This document shows positions 23,342-34,644 of a stretch of DNA of 64,000 nt, piece by piece. The notes beneath the pieces are model-generated. The model had not been told where the DNA came from. It saw only the letters and a program-made list of their open reading frames with translations, and did not search any database. Positions within the stretch are counted from its first letter, which is position 1; every line of letters begins with the position of its first letter. A program made the translations under genes and the position numbers. Source of the DNA: Camellia lanceoleosa (lineage: Eukaryota > Streptophyta > Magnoliopsida > Ericales > Theaceae); the NCBI GenBank assembly GCA_025200525.1, contig CM045763.1, positions 58,421,530 to 58,485,529 on the forward strand, in the 5' to 3' direction.

Positions 23342-24488
23342 TGTCACGACCCAAACCCGGCCCTATGGATTTAGCATCAGTAACGACCCGATGTCCGAGA
23401 TTACCAAGGCTTGCTTATATGATAATCTGATAAAAGCGAGTTCGTGGCGGAAACCAATACAGTAAATAAATAATGTCCATTGAGCTGTGACAGTCTGTAT
23501 GCCAAAAAGATTTTTCATGCATTCACACATGTAGAACAAGATCTGATCTATACAAAATTCTGATCAATACACAAGACAGGACCTAATCTCTTGGTAGCAG
23601 TACAGTTGGTAGCTGACAGTCTATATAGTAATCCAAAACAGTACGGAGACAGACGGGGGAAAAACAAAACACCCCAAAGCCATAGCATGGCAACTCGGAA
23701 CCTCGCAGTGAGGCACAAAGGCTGGCTTGACAAAACTGGAGTCTAACCCACGCTCCTAGCTCCGATCTGGTGGCTGAGCACCTACATGTATATATAAACA
23801 GTGAGCTAAAACCCAGTGAATAACATAATGCGTAAAGAGGTTAAGAATGAAATGTCCTTACAGTAATGGAAACAGTTCATTAAACAATATTTTAGTCTTG
23901 TATTCAAGGTTTAAGAGCTCAATTCTGCCAATTTACACTTCAATTCCTCAAGGTTCAAGCTAATTCCCCAAGGTCCAAGCAAATCCACAAAATGAACTCA
24001 ATTCTCTCCTATTTCCTCTCTTGGTCGGCTAGTATAAGGAAAAGGGCTGAGGAAATGGTTTTTGATCAAGCATATACAAGTCTCTAAGTGTGTGAAGTAG
24101 TGGCCCACTTAGTGGCAAGTTTGGTAAATAAGTCCAAGTTAGCGATTTATCACTATTTAATCTAATTTAATCATACCTAATCACATTTTGGGTAAATATA
24201 CCATTAAATCACGAAAATTCCACTGATCATGAAACACTAAACAATTTCCAGTTAAATACGATAAGGCCTTCAATTCGCAATTTAAACATAAACATACCAA
24301 CAGATAATCAAATAATCGAACAGATAAAAATGCAATACAACAGATATGCTTAGTCAATTCAGTTCCAATTTTCAATCAGTCCGTTCAGTACTTCAGTTGG
24401 TTCAATTATCAATCATAAGCAGTCCAGTTTAGCAGAAATCAGTATGTAATTCAGTAATTTATCGGTAAACGGTATGGAGGTTGTTACA
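23342..24488 (-). repeat. Gypsy-1 3' LTR
   Basis: Bounded by TGTCACGACC and GGTTGTTACA on the plus strand, that is TGTAACAACC...GGTCGTGACA in element orientation. It is 1147 bp. It is nearly identical to the 5' LTR over 23930-24330 but carries patches of strong divergence at about 23390-23430, 23560-23660 and 24380-24400. Confidence 0.9.
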
Positions 24489-24505
24489 GTCTCCCCTCCT
24501 TATAA
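24489..24505 (-). other. Gypsy-1 polypurine tract
   Basis: On the minus strand, AAGGAGGGGAGAC lies directly before TGTAACAACC of the 3' LTR. Same arrangement in gypsy-2 at 46857. Confidence 0.8.
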
Positions 24506-24510
24506 GGAGT

Positions 24511-24631
24511 TTAGTCCTCTAAACTCGAGTTACCTTCATTCTGGAAGAAAACAGGATCCAAAGGGAACAAATCAGGATATCTCTTAGCCATGTCATCTTC
24601 CCTTTCCCAGGTGGCATACACACCACCATGG
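24511..24631 (-). pseudogene. Gypsy-1 chromodomain C-terminus, cut off by solo LTR B
   Basis: Minus-strand codons read GGVYATWEREDDMAKRYPDLF and on to a stop at 24511-24513. They continue the reading that breaks off at 28878, showing that solo LTR B split a chromodomain-like end of integrase. Such domains in Tekay-type elements are thought to steer insertion to heterochromatin. Confidence 0.75.
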
Positions 24632-25139
24632 TGTAGACACCCTATTTTTGACCGACCTTAAGACTCAGACGTCATCAATTGAGCGCTTGGTGATATTGCA
24701 TATTGTGCTCGTTCTGAGGTTGCAGAGTCCTGGCTACGAGCCTTGCCTCCGGACTTCCGGACTCTTTTGTGCTTTGTCTCGGTTTGCGAACCAGGCTCAG
24801 TTTTCTCTATTTTCTCTTCCTGAAGGGAGGGAGAGGTCTCGTAGATCATCTCTCAATGGCCGTAGGCTACATTTCGTGGCCATAGGCCATTTTGCCCATT
24901 TCGGAGCCCGGTTCCCGGTTTTCGGAGCCGTCAGGCCGTGTGCCTCGGTTCGGGACCGCCTAACCACCTCCGTTTGCCCCGGTTTTTGGCATGTATCTTA
25001 TTTACTCTCTTTTGAGGGACACTGGGGTCCGAGAGACCCACTTCGTGGTCGAAAATCATTCCCGGTGCCTAACAGCCCTCTTTTGGGGCCTCGAACTGCG
25101 TGTTTTGGCTCCCGAACCTTCATTCTACATTTTTGGGCT

Positions 25140-26600
25140 CCAACCCGAACTTGAGATAGTCATATTTTGAGGTCCTTTTCATGTTTGATTAAGGACCTTT
25201 TACTGTTTGACATCTCCATCTATCACTTGCCTTTTTACCTCTTTTTGGGCCTTTTTGCACGGTATTTTAGGCGTACTTGTGGGCTGCGTTGGACTTGGGC
25301 GTAAACTATAAAGTGTCTTATTTTGAGTCCCTCTTCAACTTTGTTGAAGGACTCTCGGCCATTTGAAACCCGTAGCTACCACTTTCCCTTTTGGCCATTT
25401 TTGGCGGGAAACTTGATATGTTTTCCCTCCCTTTTTTCCCTCCATTTTCCCCCTCATTTTGTCTATATAACAGCAGCCCCAGCTGTGATTTTTAAGGTTA
25501 GAAAATCTGATTTGGGAGCTCCTCCATACAATCTCTCTCTCTATATTTAAAACACCAAAATCATCCAAGTTTCTACACCCCCCCCTTCATCACCACCTAG
25601 CACCACCACCACTACACCATTTCCAGAAGCAAGGAGGGCCTTCCAGTAGCTAAAAGGCACCATTTTCAGTCCTAGAAGCAGCCAAGGTCTTGGTCTACAA
25701 GGGTAAGCACTCATTTCCCCTTTTGAGCTCCATTCTTGTACCATTTTTCTATCCTCTTTACTTGTGGTTTTGAGCTCCGACCCCTACTGAAAGGGGGACT
25801 CTTTTGAGTCATTCTTCATGTTTGTTTAAGGGCTCAACCCTGTTTGAGCCCTCCCTAGTGCACTTGCTTCAATACTCCTTGATATGCCACATTTTTGCAT
25901 GGAATTTCTGACCTGCGTGTGATCTGTTTTTGAGCATAATGTAAACTGTAAGTAGGCTCATTTTGAGCCCCTCTTCAACATTGAAGAAGGGCTCAACCCT
26001 GTTTGGATCCTCTATCTTGCACTTACTTCATAATCCCTCCGATTTACCGTAAATTTGCATGATTTGTTTGGCCTATATGTAAATTGATTTGGAGTGTGTC
26101 ATGAACTGTGAGTGGGCTTATTTTGTGTCCCTCTACAACATTGTAGAAGGGATCACCCTTGTTGGGAGCCTCCATGTTGTACTTACCTTTATACCCCTCT
26201 TTGGCCCCCATTTTTGCATGCTTGGTTAGCCTATCTTACTTCTGTTTTTGAGCCATCATCAGAACTGAAAGGGGTCATATTTTGGCCCCCTGGACATATT
26301 TCAGTGAGGGTCTTTGCTTGTTTGGTGAATTCTTTGTGTACCTTATGTTATAGCCCTTTGTTGGCCTCAATCTTGCATTGCATGTTTGCCATATTTTTAT
26401 ACTGTTTTGAGGGCTTCCATAAGCTGTAAATGTTCATATTTTTGGACCCTCTTCAATGTTGTAGAACTGTGTTTTTCAGTTTGAACATTGTATATATCAC
26501 TTGCTTCATATTCCCACATTTTTTCCCCATTTTTGCATGTTGTTTTTGCCATACTTGTGATTGTTGTTTGGCCATTCTTTGTACTGGAAAAATGCTAGTT
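25140..26600. repeat. Degenerate tandem repeat, about 160-bp unit, in solo LTR B
   Basis: A phrase of the type ATTTTGAGCCCCTCTTCAAC recurs near 25164, 25318, 25790, 25957, 26120, 26276 and 26436. It is mostly followed by a short near-palindrome (TCTTCAACATTGAAGA) and by TTTTTGCATG about 90 bp later. Seven or more decayed units. Not obvious in solo LTR A. Confidence 0.7.
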
Positions 26601-26779
26601 TGGGGACTGCCTAGCATCTTTCTTTACATGTCATGTCCATATTCTGCATATTTGGCATAGCTGCAAGTCATTTCGGGTGCTTAGCATAGCATTTCGGGCA
26701 TTGGGTGTAATTTTGCTATAATTCGGGGGCTGTTTTGCATCATTTTGGCTGCTGAATTTTGCATTTTCCATATGCCATA

Positions 26780-27160
26780 TGCCACATTGCATTTCGTATA
26801 TCATTTCATGCCTTCGGGCCATGCTTGATTTGCGTGCGTGTCTTGCATTTCGAGGCACTTCATTTTCATCTCTCGGCATCTTACGTGAGTGTGGCCGAGG
26901 CTCTCTCATGTTAGTGTAAGCCCAATTTGCATTGCGAATGCTGTTTCATGCCTTCGGGCCATGTCTCGGTTTGCGTGCCCGCGGGCACGCATTTTGAGGC
27001 ACTTCATTTTCATCTCTCGGCTTCTTATGTGAGTGTGGCTGAGGTCCACTCATGTTAGTGTAAGTCCAATTGCATTGCGTATGCCATTTTATGCCTTAGG
27101 ATCATTTTCTCAGTTTGCGTGCCCGTGTGCACGTATTTCGAGACATCTCATTTTCATAGC
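26780..27160. repeat. About 143-bp tandem repeat (near three units) in solo LTR B
   Basis: The block GCATTTCGTATATCATTTCA...CCTTCGGGCC with CTCATTTTCATCTCTCGGC recurs from 26788, 26931 and 27072. It includes GC-rich near-palindromes such as GTGCCCGCGGGCAC (about 26976). Confidence 0.7.
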
Positions 27161-28249
27161 ATTGTGTATGTTAAGATTGCATATTAGTTGCACTTCATGC
27201 ATATCATGCATATTGCATTGTGTTCGGGATAAGAGTTAGCGGGCAGACGAAACGAACGCGTTTAGGTACTCGGCGACAGGCGAGTCTCAATTCCCAAGTC
27301 ACCAAACACTCCGGATTACCCATGATGGAGTTAGGTTTTGTAGTATCATCATGTGCATTCATCTTATATTAAGTTGTGCATTTCGGCTCCTCGGCCATCA
27401 TGCATCGATATCTTGCGATTGGTGGCGAGGATCGAGGCATGTATATATTTGTGCAAATACATTGCTATGCCCCTTTCCGCTCTGTTGCGGCAAAATCAAG
27501 AATCGGCAATTCTTGAGTCCGCACGCATTTGAGAACAAGTGCAAGCGAGGCTAATCGGGGCATCCAGTGGATTTCACGCAAAGCGGCCCAAAGCAGTGAC
27601 ATTCAGCGAGAATCGGCGATCCTTGGCTTGCATGCGCTTTCTGATTTCTTAGTTTAACTTGTTAATTAATTAGAAATTTGTACATTATTCGGACTGTAAT
27701 ATTTGGACTGTAATATTCTTTCATTTGGGACTGTATTATTTATTCGGACCCTCTGCGCGAGGGCAATGCTGTAATAAGTGTGGGTAAGTGTGATGTATGT
27801 CTTCCAACCCCACGTCTTTCTTCCCTTTTATTTACCTGCTTATGATGGTAGATTAGGGCATATTTCAATTAGCATACAGTATGACAGCATGTTTGCATCA
27901 TTCATCTGTTTTGCACGCACCGGGCTCGGCGCATTATACAAACTGCATCTGTATTTCAATTCCAAATTGAATACGTGTTAGTTGTAGCATTCCATATGCC
28001 ATGTTTAGAATAGCCGAGCCTGCTATAGTTGCATCTTTGCATGTGTTGCATTAGGTATTTCTGTATATTTAGGATCATGCATGATTTCTAATGAGCTTCT
28101 GTTTTGGCTTGGAGTACTCGGTGAGTTTTATGCTTTAGCATCCTTGCATACGTGTGAGTGTTGCCATGATAGCATGCTTACCATGAGGCTACGTGCTTAT
28201 GTGATATAACTGCCTTGAATGCATGTGGGTGAAGATTGAGTTATTTGAA

Positions 28250-28390
28250 TTGGAACAATGCGTTGACTGTTTGTTTTAAGCCCACTAGGTAGTGGCAAAA
28301 TCATGTTTTCTAAAGCCCACCTGAGGGTGGCAAATCCGCATTTTAGCCTACCTCTGGGTAGCACCATCACACCATTTTCAAACAAACAAA
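28250..28390. repeat. AAGCCCAC...GTGGCAAAT triplet motif in solo LTR B
   Basis: Three spaced copies of AAGCCCAC or a variant followed by AGTGGCAAA or a variant. The same triplet stands at 7860-7975 in solo LTR A, so it is conserved in this LTR family. Confidence 0.6.
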
Positions 28391-28877
28391 CATGAAATGT
28401 TTTGTTCCAATTCAGACGGCCCAGTCTATACTTGTATGCTGTGCGTATCACATAGTAACTTAGGCTAATAACCGGAATAAGAACATACAACGTTTTCAAA
28501 AACAGATATCATGGTTAGTAGAGGTCTTTGGCCAAAGCGAGAATAACTCACGGTGACCTTCCCCAATCGTACCCAAGTTCCCGAACCGAGGCAACTTTGG
28601 TGATGACGGACACGTGGCCTTTGGCACCGAGTCAGGGTTTCCTAAATTTCCCATTTAAAAAACATTTAGGTGGCGACTCTATATCTGGCGAAGCAGTCCA
28701 TGTTTGGCACTTCTTTCAAAAAATCTGTTTTCAAAACGATTTGCCGGATTTGGACTCTTTGGTTCAAGATTAAGAACCGTGACATTTGAGTCCTTCGAAC
28801 TGTAGTGACCCAATATCGAACCAGAACGGGGGGGAGTCGCACTCCCTTTCCCCGGGATGCGTTCGGGGACGTCTACA

Positions 28878-30321
28878 CATGGTTTTGCCAGTCAACTTTC
28901 ACTAACGGGATCTCTTTGTTTCTCAGTTTCTTGATCCGTCTGTTTACAATCTGTATCGGCCGTTCCTCGTAAGTGTAGTCATCACTCAACACGATACGAG
29001 TAGGCTCAATCACGTGGAAGGGATCTCGGAGATAATCTTTCAACATCGAAATGTGGAAAACATTATGCATATGCTCCATTTCAGGAGGGAGCGCAACTTG
29101 ATACGCCACCGGATTAATTTTCTCAATAATCTCATATGGTCCGACGTATCTCGGCGCTAACTTGCCTTTGACTCCAAAACGAGTTTGGCCCTTCATTGGT
29201 GTCACTTTCACAAAAACGTGATCACCCACTTCATACTCTCTGTCCCGTCTTCTGACATCCGCATAAGTTTTCTGTCTACTCTGTGCAGTTTTCAGTCTTT
29301 GCTGTATCAGTTTTATCTTTTCAGTCGTTTCGTACACAATCTCGGGCCCAAGCAAAGGCCCATCTCCAACCTCTGGCCAGGAAATCGGAGATCGACATTT
29401 CCTGCCATACAATGCCTCGAAAGGCGCCATACCAATACTCGAATGGTAGCTGTTGTTGTAGGCGAATTCAGCCAATGGCAAATGACTTTCCCAGTTTCCC
29501 TGGAAATCAAGGACGCACATTCTCAATAGATCCTCCAAGGTCTGGATGGTCCTTTCTGACTGTCCATCTGTCTGAGGGTAATAGGTACTACTCAGCCTCA
29601 ATTCAGTACCCAATGCAGTCTGTAGGCTTTGCCAAAACCTCGATGTAAACTTCGAATCCCTGTCAGAAACAATGGACACAGGCACTCCATGCAGTCTAAC
29701 AATTTCATCAATATAGATAACAGCCAATTTGTCCGCATTATAGATTGTCTTGACAGGTAAGAAGTGAGCAGATTTGGTTAGTCTATCAACAATAACCCAA
29801 ATTGAATCCATACCTTTTCTGGAGCGAGGTAACCCAACGATAAAATCCATCGTGACATGCTCCCATTTCCACTCCGGTATGGGTAAGGGTTGCAGTAAGC
29901 CTGCGGGTCGTTGATGTTCCGCTTTGACTTGTTGGCAATGAAAACATTTTGACACAAAGTCGGCAATTTCCTTCTTCATTCCCGGCCACCAGAAATTCTG
30001 TTTCAGATCTTGATACATCTTTGTGTTCCCCGGGTGAATAGAAAATTTTGAATTGTGGCCCTCTTGCAGAACTCTTCTTTTCAATTCAGAATCATTTGGT
30101 ACACACAGTCTTCCTTGAAACTTCAGTACATTATTTTCAAATTTGAACCCCGGTCTCGGTTTAATTTCTCTTTCTTCGATGATCCTTTTCAAGAAGCCAT
30201 CTGTTTGCTGTCTCTCTTTAATTTCTTCGACCAATGCTGGTTGAGCAGAAATAGCAGCTACTGTTCCACCTTGTTCTCTCAAAACAACTTCAATTTCAGA
30301 TTTTTCAAGGTCACAAAGCAA
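28878..30321 (-). pseudogene. Gypsy-1 integrase
   Basis: An open minus-strand reading of about 480 codons. It has the H2C2 zinc domain ([10 protein letters not shown] then CFHCQQ), the core DDE triad in [17 protein letters not shown] and the glutamate of [12 protein letters not shown], and the C-terminal HNVFHISML box. The reading is cut at 28878 by solo LTR B, which removes the end of the chromodomain-like tail. It is out of frame with the upstream RT by one shift at about 30385. The core itself has no stop. Integrase would join the cDNA ends to target DNA. Confidence 0.85.
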
Positions 30322-30359
30322 CTCTTTCTGTCCAGTGAGTAAACAAGCTAAATTTGCAA

Positions 30360-31020
30360 TTGACTTAAATTTCGATCGTCGGCAACGGTGTTGGCTTTTC
30401 CCGGATGGTACAGAATCTGTAGGTCGTAATCTTTAATCAGTTCTAGCCATCTCCGCTATCTCATGTTCAATTCTTTCTGGGTGAAGAAATATTTCAGGCT
30501 TTTGTGGTCAGTATATACTTCACATGTTGCCCCATACAAGTAGTGACGCCAGATTTTTAGTGCAAACACTACTGCAGCCAGTTTCAGATCATGGGTTGGG
30601 TAGTTCTTTTCATGTGGTCTCAGTTGTCAGGAAGCATAAGCAATAACTCTCCCATTCTGCATTAAAACACATCCCAAACCCTTGTGAGAAGCATCACTAA
30701 ATACAGTATAACCATCTGTACCTGAGGGTAAGGTAAGAATAGGTGCAGTCACAAGTCGAGTTTTCAACTCCTGAAATGCTGATTCTCTCTGGTCGGTCCA
30801 GTCAAATGATGTCCCCTTCTGTGTCAGTTGAGTCAATGGTAAGGCAATTTTAGAGAAATCTTTGACAAATCTTCTGTAATACCCAGCCAAACCCAAAAAG
30901 CTTCGGACTTCAGTCACATTTGTTGGTCTAGGCCAGTTCACTACAGCTTTAATTTTCTGCAGATCAACAGAAATTCCATCTTTGCTAACAACATGCTCCA
31001 AAAACATAACATGATCAAGC
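30360..31020 (-). pseudogene. Gypsy-1 RNase H region
   Basis: The reading 31007-30627 follows RT with the connection region ([17 protein letters not shown]) and the RNase H start ([18 protein letters not shown]). An in-frame TGA stands at about 30627 where gypsy-2 has an arginine codon, and a TAG at about 30455 where gypsy-2 has glutamine. At 30370-30400 the sequence is altered and the frame lost. Confidence 0.8.
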
Positions 31021-32519
31021 TAGAACTCACATTTACACAATTTAGCATACAGTTTCTGTTCCCTTAGGTTCTGCAGGGCAAGTCTCAGATGGTGTTCATG
31101 TTCTTCTCTACTTTTTGAATAAATCAGTATGTCATCAATAAATACCACAATGAAATCATCAAGGTATGGTTTAAAAATTCTGTTCATAAGGTCCATAAAA
31201 GCAGCAGGGGCATTCGTGACTCCGAATGGCATAACTAAAAATTCATAATGGCTATACCTCGTTCTAAAAGCAGTTTTATCAATGTCTTCCGGTTTAACCT
31301 TCAGTTGATGATACCCCGATCTGAGATTAATCTTGGAAACCACTTGTGCACCCTGTAACTGATCAAATAAATCATCAATACGTGGCAATGGGTATTTATT
31401 TTTCACAGTTACCTTATTCAATTCGCGGTAATCAAGACATAGTCTTAGTGAGCCATCTTTCTTCTTTACAAACAAAACAGGTGCACCCCACGGCGAAGTA
31501 TTGGGCCTGATAAACTTCTTGTCTAACAGTTCTTGCAATTGCACTTTCAATTCCTTCAGTTCAGTTGGGGCCATTCTGTAGGGAGCTTTAGATATCGGCT
31601 GTGTACCCGGAATCACATCAACGGTAAATTCAATCTCCCTGTCAACCAAATCCCCTGGCAGATCATCTAGAAATACATTTGGGAATTCTCTGACTATAGG
31701 GATACAATTCACATCAGTTTTAACACTATCATCAGTAGACACAGGCAGCACAGAACACAGGTATCCTTTACACCCCTTTCTAATCAGTTTAACAGCTTTC
31801 ACAGAAGAAATCAGATACGGAGGAGGTACTACTCTAACCCCATTAAACACAAATTCAGGTAAGCCAGGTGGACGGAAAACAACTTGCTTGGTCACACAAT
31901 TAATAGTGGCATGATATTTTTGTAACCAATCCATCCCTAATATTACATCAAAATGATCAATGTTCAATGGCAGTAAATCAATAAACAGATGCATATCCCC
32001 AACAATAATCTCACAAGCAGGATACATATATGCACATGTCATGGATCCCCCAATAGGTGATGATACAACTAACAGGTAATTCATGGGTTCTAAGGGTCTA
32101 TTCAATTTCCGTGAGAAAGCATGCGACACATAAAAATGTGTAGATCCCGAATCAATCAATACATATGCATTTTGTGTACAAATAGAGAGGATACCTGACA
32201 CAACGGTTTCAGTATTTTGCACGTCTCCCGGTACTAGGGCGAACACTCGGCCCTGCCTCATAGGCTCTTTCCCTGTAGCTTTGGGGTTAGGCTTTAGTGC
32301 TACAATTGATGCTGCAGCGCTGCCTGCAGCTTTACTATTGCCCGGAGTAGTGGAAGGGCAATCTTTCACTATGTGGCCCACCTTGCCACACCTGTAACAA
32401 GCGCCAGAAATTTTATAACAAACTCCTTTATGATTCTTACCACATTCGGAACAGGGCGGTACGGAACCACTCCTTTGGCTAGGGCTATTTGTTGACCCCG
32501 TATTCTGTTTCTTGCTCAA
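31020..32519 (-). pseudogene. Gypsy-1 zinc knuckle, protease and reverse transcriptase
   Basis: A 499-codon open stretch. It holds a zinc knuckle [14 protein letters not shown] (about residue 41), the aspartic protease box LIDSGSTH (about 121), and RT motifs [42 protein letters not shown] and the catalytic FIDDILIYS. It ends at a TAG (31020-31022) where gypsy-2 has the tryptophan of KCEFW. It is in the same frame as gag, so gag-pol was once a single reading. Product: protease and RT of the element. Confidence 0.85.
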
Positions 32520-32567
32520 TGGGTTGTGCTTGCCCTTTTTGAATTTAAAATTCTACCTTTTACCATG

Positions 32568-33287
32568 TCATTCAGTTGTTGGTGTTTCAGATCGTTTTAC
32601 TGCTGCGATGATCAACTCAGCCATCAATGCCCGGTCGAGAACACCCACAAAAGTCGGTAGTTTTAAAACACTTATTCGGTCAAGTATTGCAACATTAAGG
32701 CCACCCTCAAATTTTCTGGCCTTCTTGTAGTCAGTGTCCACCATATGCGGTGCATATCTGGCAAGCTCAGTGAACCTTGCTTCATATTCAGCCACAGACA
32801 TTGTACCCTGTCTCAGTTGTTCAAATTCAGTCACTTTCCTATCCCTGACGCACTGTGGGAAGTACTTTTCAAAGAAGGACTCCTTGAATTGAGCCCAAGT
32901 CATAACAGTATTTGTATCACGGATAAGCATCCACCACCTTCTAGCTTCCTCTTGCAATGTAAAGGTGGCTAACAGTACCTTGTGTGCTTCAAAGCACGGG
33001 AATACTTCAAACAATTTCTCTGTCTCTAAAACCCAAGCTTCAGCTTTCAACGGTTCTAGGCCTCCCTGAAAGGATGACGGTTTCATTTTGCTGAACTTCT
33101 GGGTGAGAGCAATAATATCCCCATCATTCACATTTGCATTGGGTTCCGGCTGTACCGGAGGAGGAGGAGGTGGGGGCTGTTGGTTCTGTTGTTGCTCAAG
33201 TCTAGCAGTTATCAGTTCCATCATTCTTTCCATTCGTGCCATTCTTGCCTCAGTAGATGAGGATTCAGGTTCATTTGCATTGTTCAT
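32568..33287 (-). pseudogene. Gypsy-1 gag
   Basis: 239 codons from the ATG at 33287. A proline/glutamine-rich stretch (about 35-50) is followed by the retrotransposon gag domain (ARRWWMLIRD, FKESFFEKYFP, RDRKVTEFEQLRQG). It ends at a TGA replacing a tryptophan codon; a TAG follows within 20 bp, before the zinc knuckle in the same frame. Gag forms the virus-like particle. Confidence 0.85.
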
Positions 33288-33500
33288 TTCACTATAAGTA
33301 GTTATAACAGTTATAGCAATTATAACATAAACAGTTGCATATTTAGACAGTTATCGCATTAACATGTATTCAGTCATAACATAGCCACACACTTTTCAAG
33401 TTCATGAAATGCCCTAATCACTTTTCTAGGACACCCTATAGCTCATTTGGACACGTGTGTGGGGTATAACTCGTGGTTAAGTATCGCTCTGATATCACTC
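33288..33500 (-). other. Gypsy-1 leader and primer-binding site
   Basis: Directly inside the 5' LTR, the minus strand reads GAGTGATATCAGAGCG, matching TGGTATCAGAGC (initiator tRNA-Met primer site) with one change. The rest of the leader to gag is non-coding. Confidence 0.8.
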
Positions 33501-34639
33501 TGTCACGACCCAAACCCGGCCCTATAGGTTTAGCATGTAATCGATGTCAAAGATCCGAGATTCAAGGCTGTAATGAGTACAAGAAAAGCGAGTTCGAGGC
33601 TGGCGGAAACCAATACAGTAAATAAATAATATCCATTGAGCTGTGACAGTCTGTATGCCAAAAAGATTTTTCATGCATTCACACATGTAGAAACGATCTG
33701 ATCTATACAAAATTCTGACACACAGATGAGGACCTAATCCTTGGTAGCGATGCAGTTAGTAGGCGGCGATTAATATAGTAATCCCAAAGCGATGCGGAGG
33801 CAGACGGGAAAAACAAAACACCCCAAAGCCATAGCATGGCAACTCGGAACCTCGCGATGAGGCACAAAGGTGGCTTGACAAAAGCTGAGTCTAACCCACG
33901 CTCCTAGCTCCGATCTGGTGGCTGAGCACCTACATGTATATATAAACAGTGAGCTAAAGCCCAGTGAATAACATAATGCGTAAAGAGGTTAAGAATGAAA
34001 TGTCCTTACAGTAATGGAAACAGTTCATTAAACAGTATTTTAGTCTTGTATTCAAGGTTTAAGAGCTCAATTTTGCCAATTTACACTTCAATTCCTCAAG
34101 GTTCAAGCTAATTCCCCAAGGTCCAAGCAAATCCACAAAATGAACTCAATTCTCTCCTATTTACTCTCTTGGTCGGCTAGTATAAGGAAAAGGGCTGAGG
34201 AAATGGTTTTTGATCAAGCATATACAAGTCTCTAAGTGTGTGAGGTAGTGGCCCACTTAGTGGCAAGTTTGGTAAATAAGTCCAAGTTAGCGATTTATCA
34301 CTATTTAATCTAATTTAATCATACCTAATCACATTTTGGGTAAATATACCATTAAATCACGAAAATTCCACTGATCATGAAACACTAAACAATTTCCAGT
34401 TCGGCCGCCGATAAGGCCTTCAATTCGCAATTTAAACATAAACATACCAACAGATAATCAAATAATCGAACAGATAAAAATGCAATACAATAGATATGCT
34501 TAGTCAATTCAGTTCCAGTTTTCAATCGGTCAGATTCGATTACTTGATTGGTTCAATTATCAATCATAAGCAGTCCAGTTTAGCAGAAATCAGTATGTAA
34601 TTCAGTAATTTATCGGTAAACGGTATGGGGGTTGTTACA
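33501..34639 (-). repeat. Gypsy-1 5' LTR
   Basis: 1139 bp, same borders as the 3' LTR. It differs from it in short blocks, for example CCCAAAGCGATGCGG where the 3' LTR has CCAAAACAGTACGG. The longest uniform part, 34020-34380, is almost identical between the two. Confidence 0.9.
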
Positions 34640-34644
34640 ATTTT

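Larger units (their letters stand above)
24632..28877 (+). mobile_element. Solo LTR B (TGTAGAC family, 4.2 kb) inside gypsy-1
   Basis: Starts TGTAGACACCC at 24632, ends GACGTCTACA at 28877, flanked by CATGG at 24627-24631 and 28878-28882. The uninterrupted site is seen in gypsy-2 at about 46990-47010. A TATA box (GTCTATATAAC, about 25461-25471) sets plus orientation. It is related to solo LTR A but about 860 bp longer. Part of the extra length may be the tandem repeats at 25140-26600. No coding domain; the open reading at 24648-25154 has none either. Confidence 0.9.
23342..34639 (-). mobile_element. Gypsy-1: Ty3/gypsy chromovirus, with solo LTR B inside
   Basis: Two LTRs (23342-24488 and 33501-34639) enclose gag, protease, RT, RNase H, integrase and chromodomain-like codons, all on the minus strand. 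The element is flanked by perfect ATTTT duplicates at 23337-23341 and 34640-34644. Without solo LTR B it is about 7 kb. The gypsy order (integrase last) and the C-terminal KVDW...ATWERED block fit the Tekay/Del group. Several stops and one frameshift make it defective. Confidence 0.9.

Noticed and set aside
24648..25154. 168-codon open reading on the plus strand
   Set aside because: It lies wholly inside solo LTR B, shows no domain, is not kept in solo LTR A, and is low-complexity in amino-acid use. Treated as chance.
29185..29648. Plus-strand readings of 114 and 121 codons
   Set aside because: Antisense shadows of the gypsy-1 integrase; the same shadows occur opposite gypsy-2 integrase.
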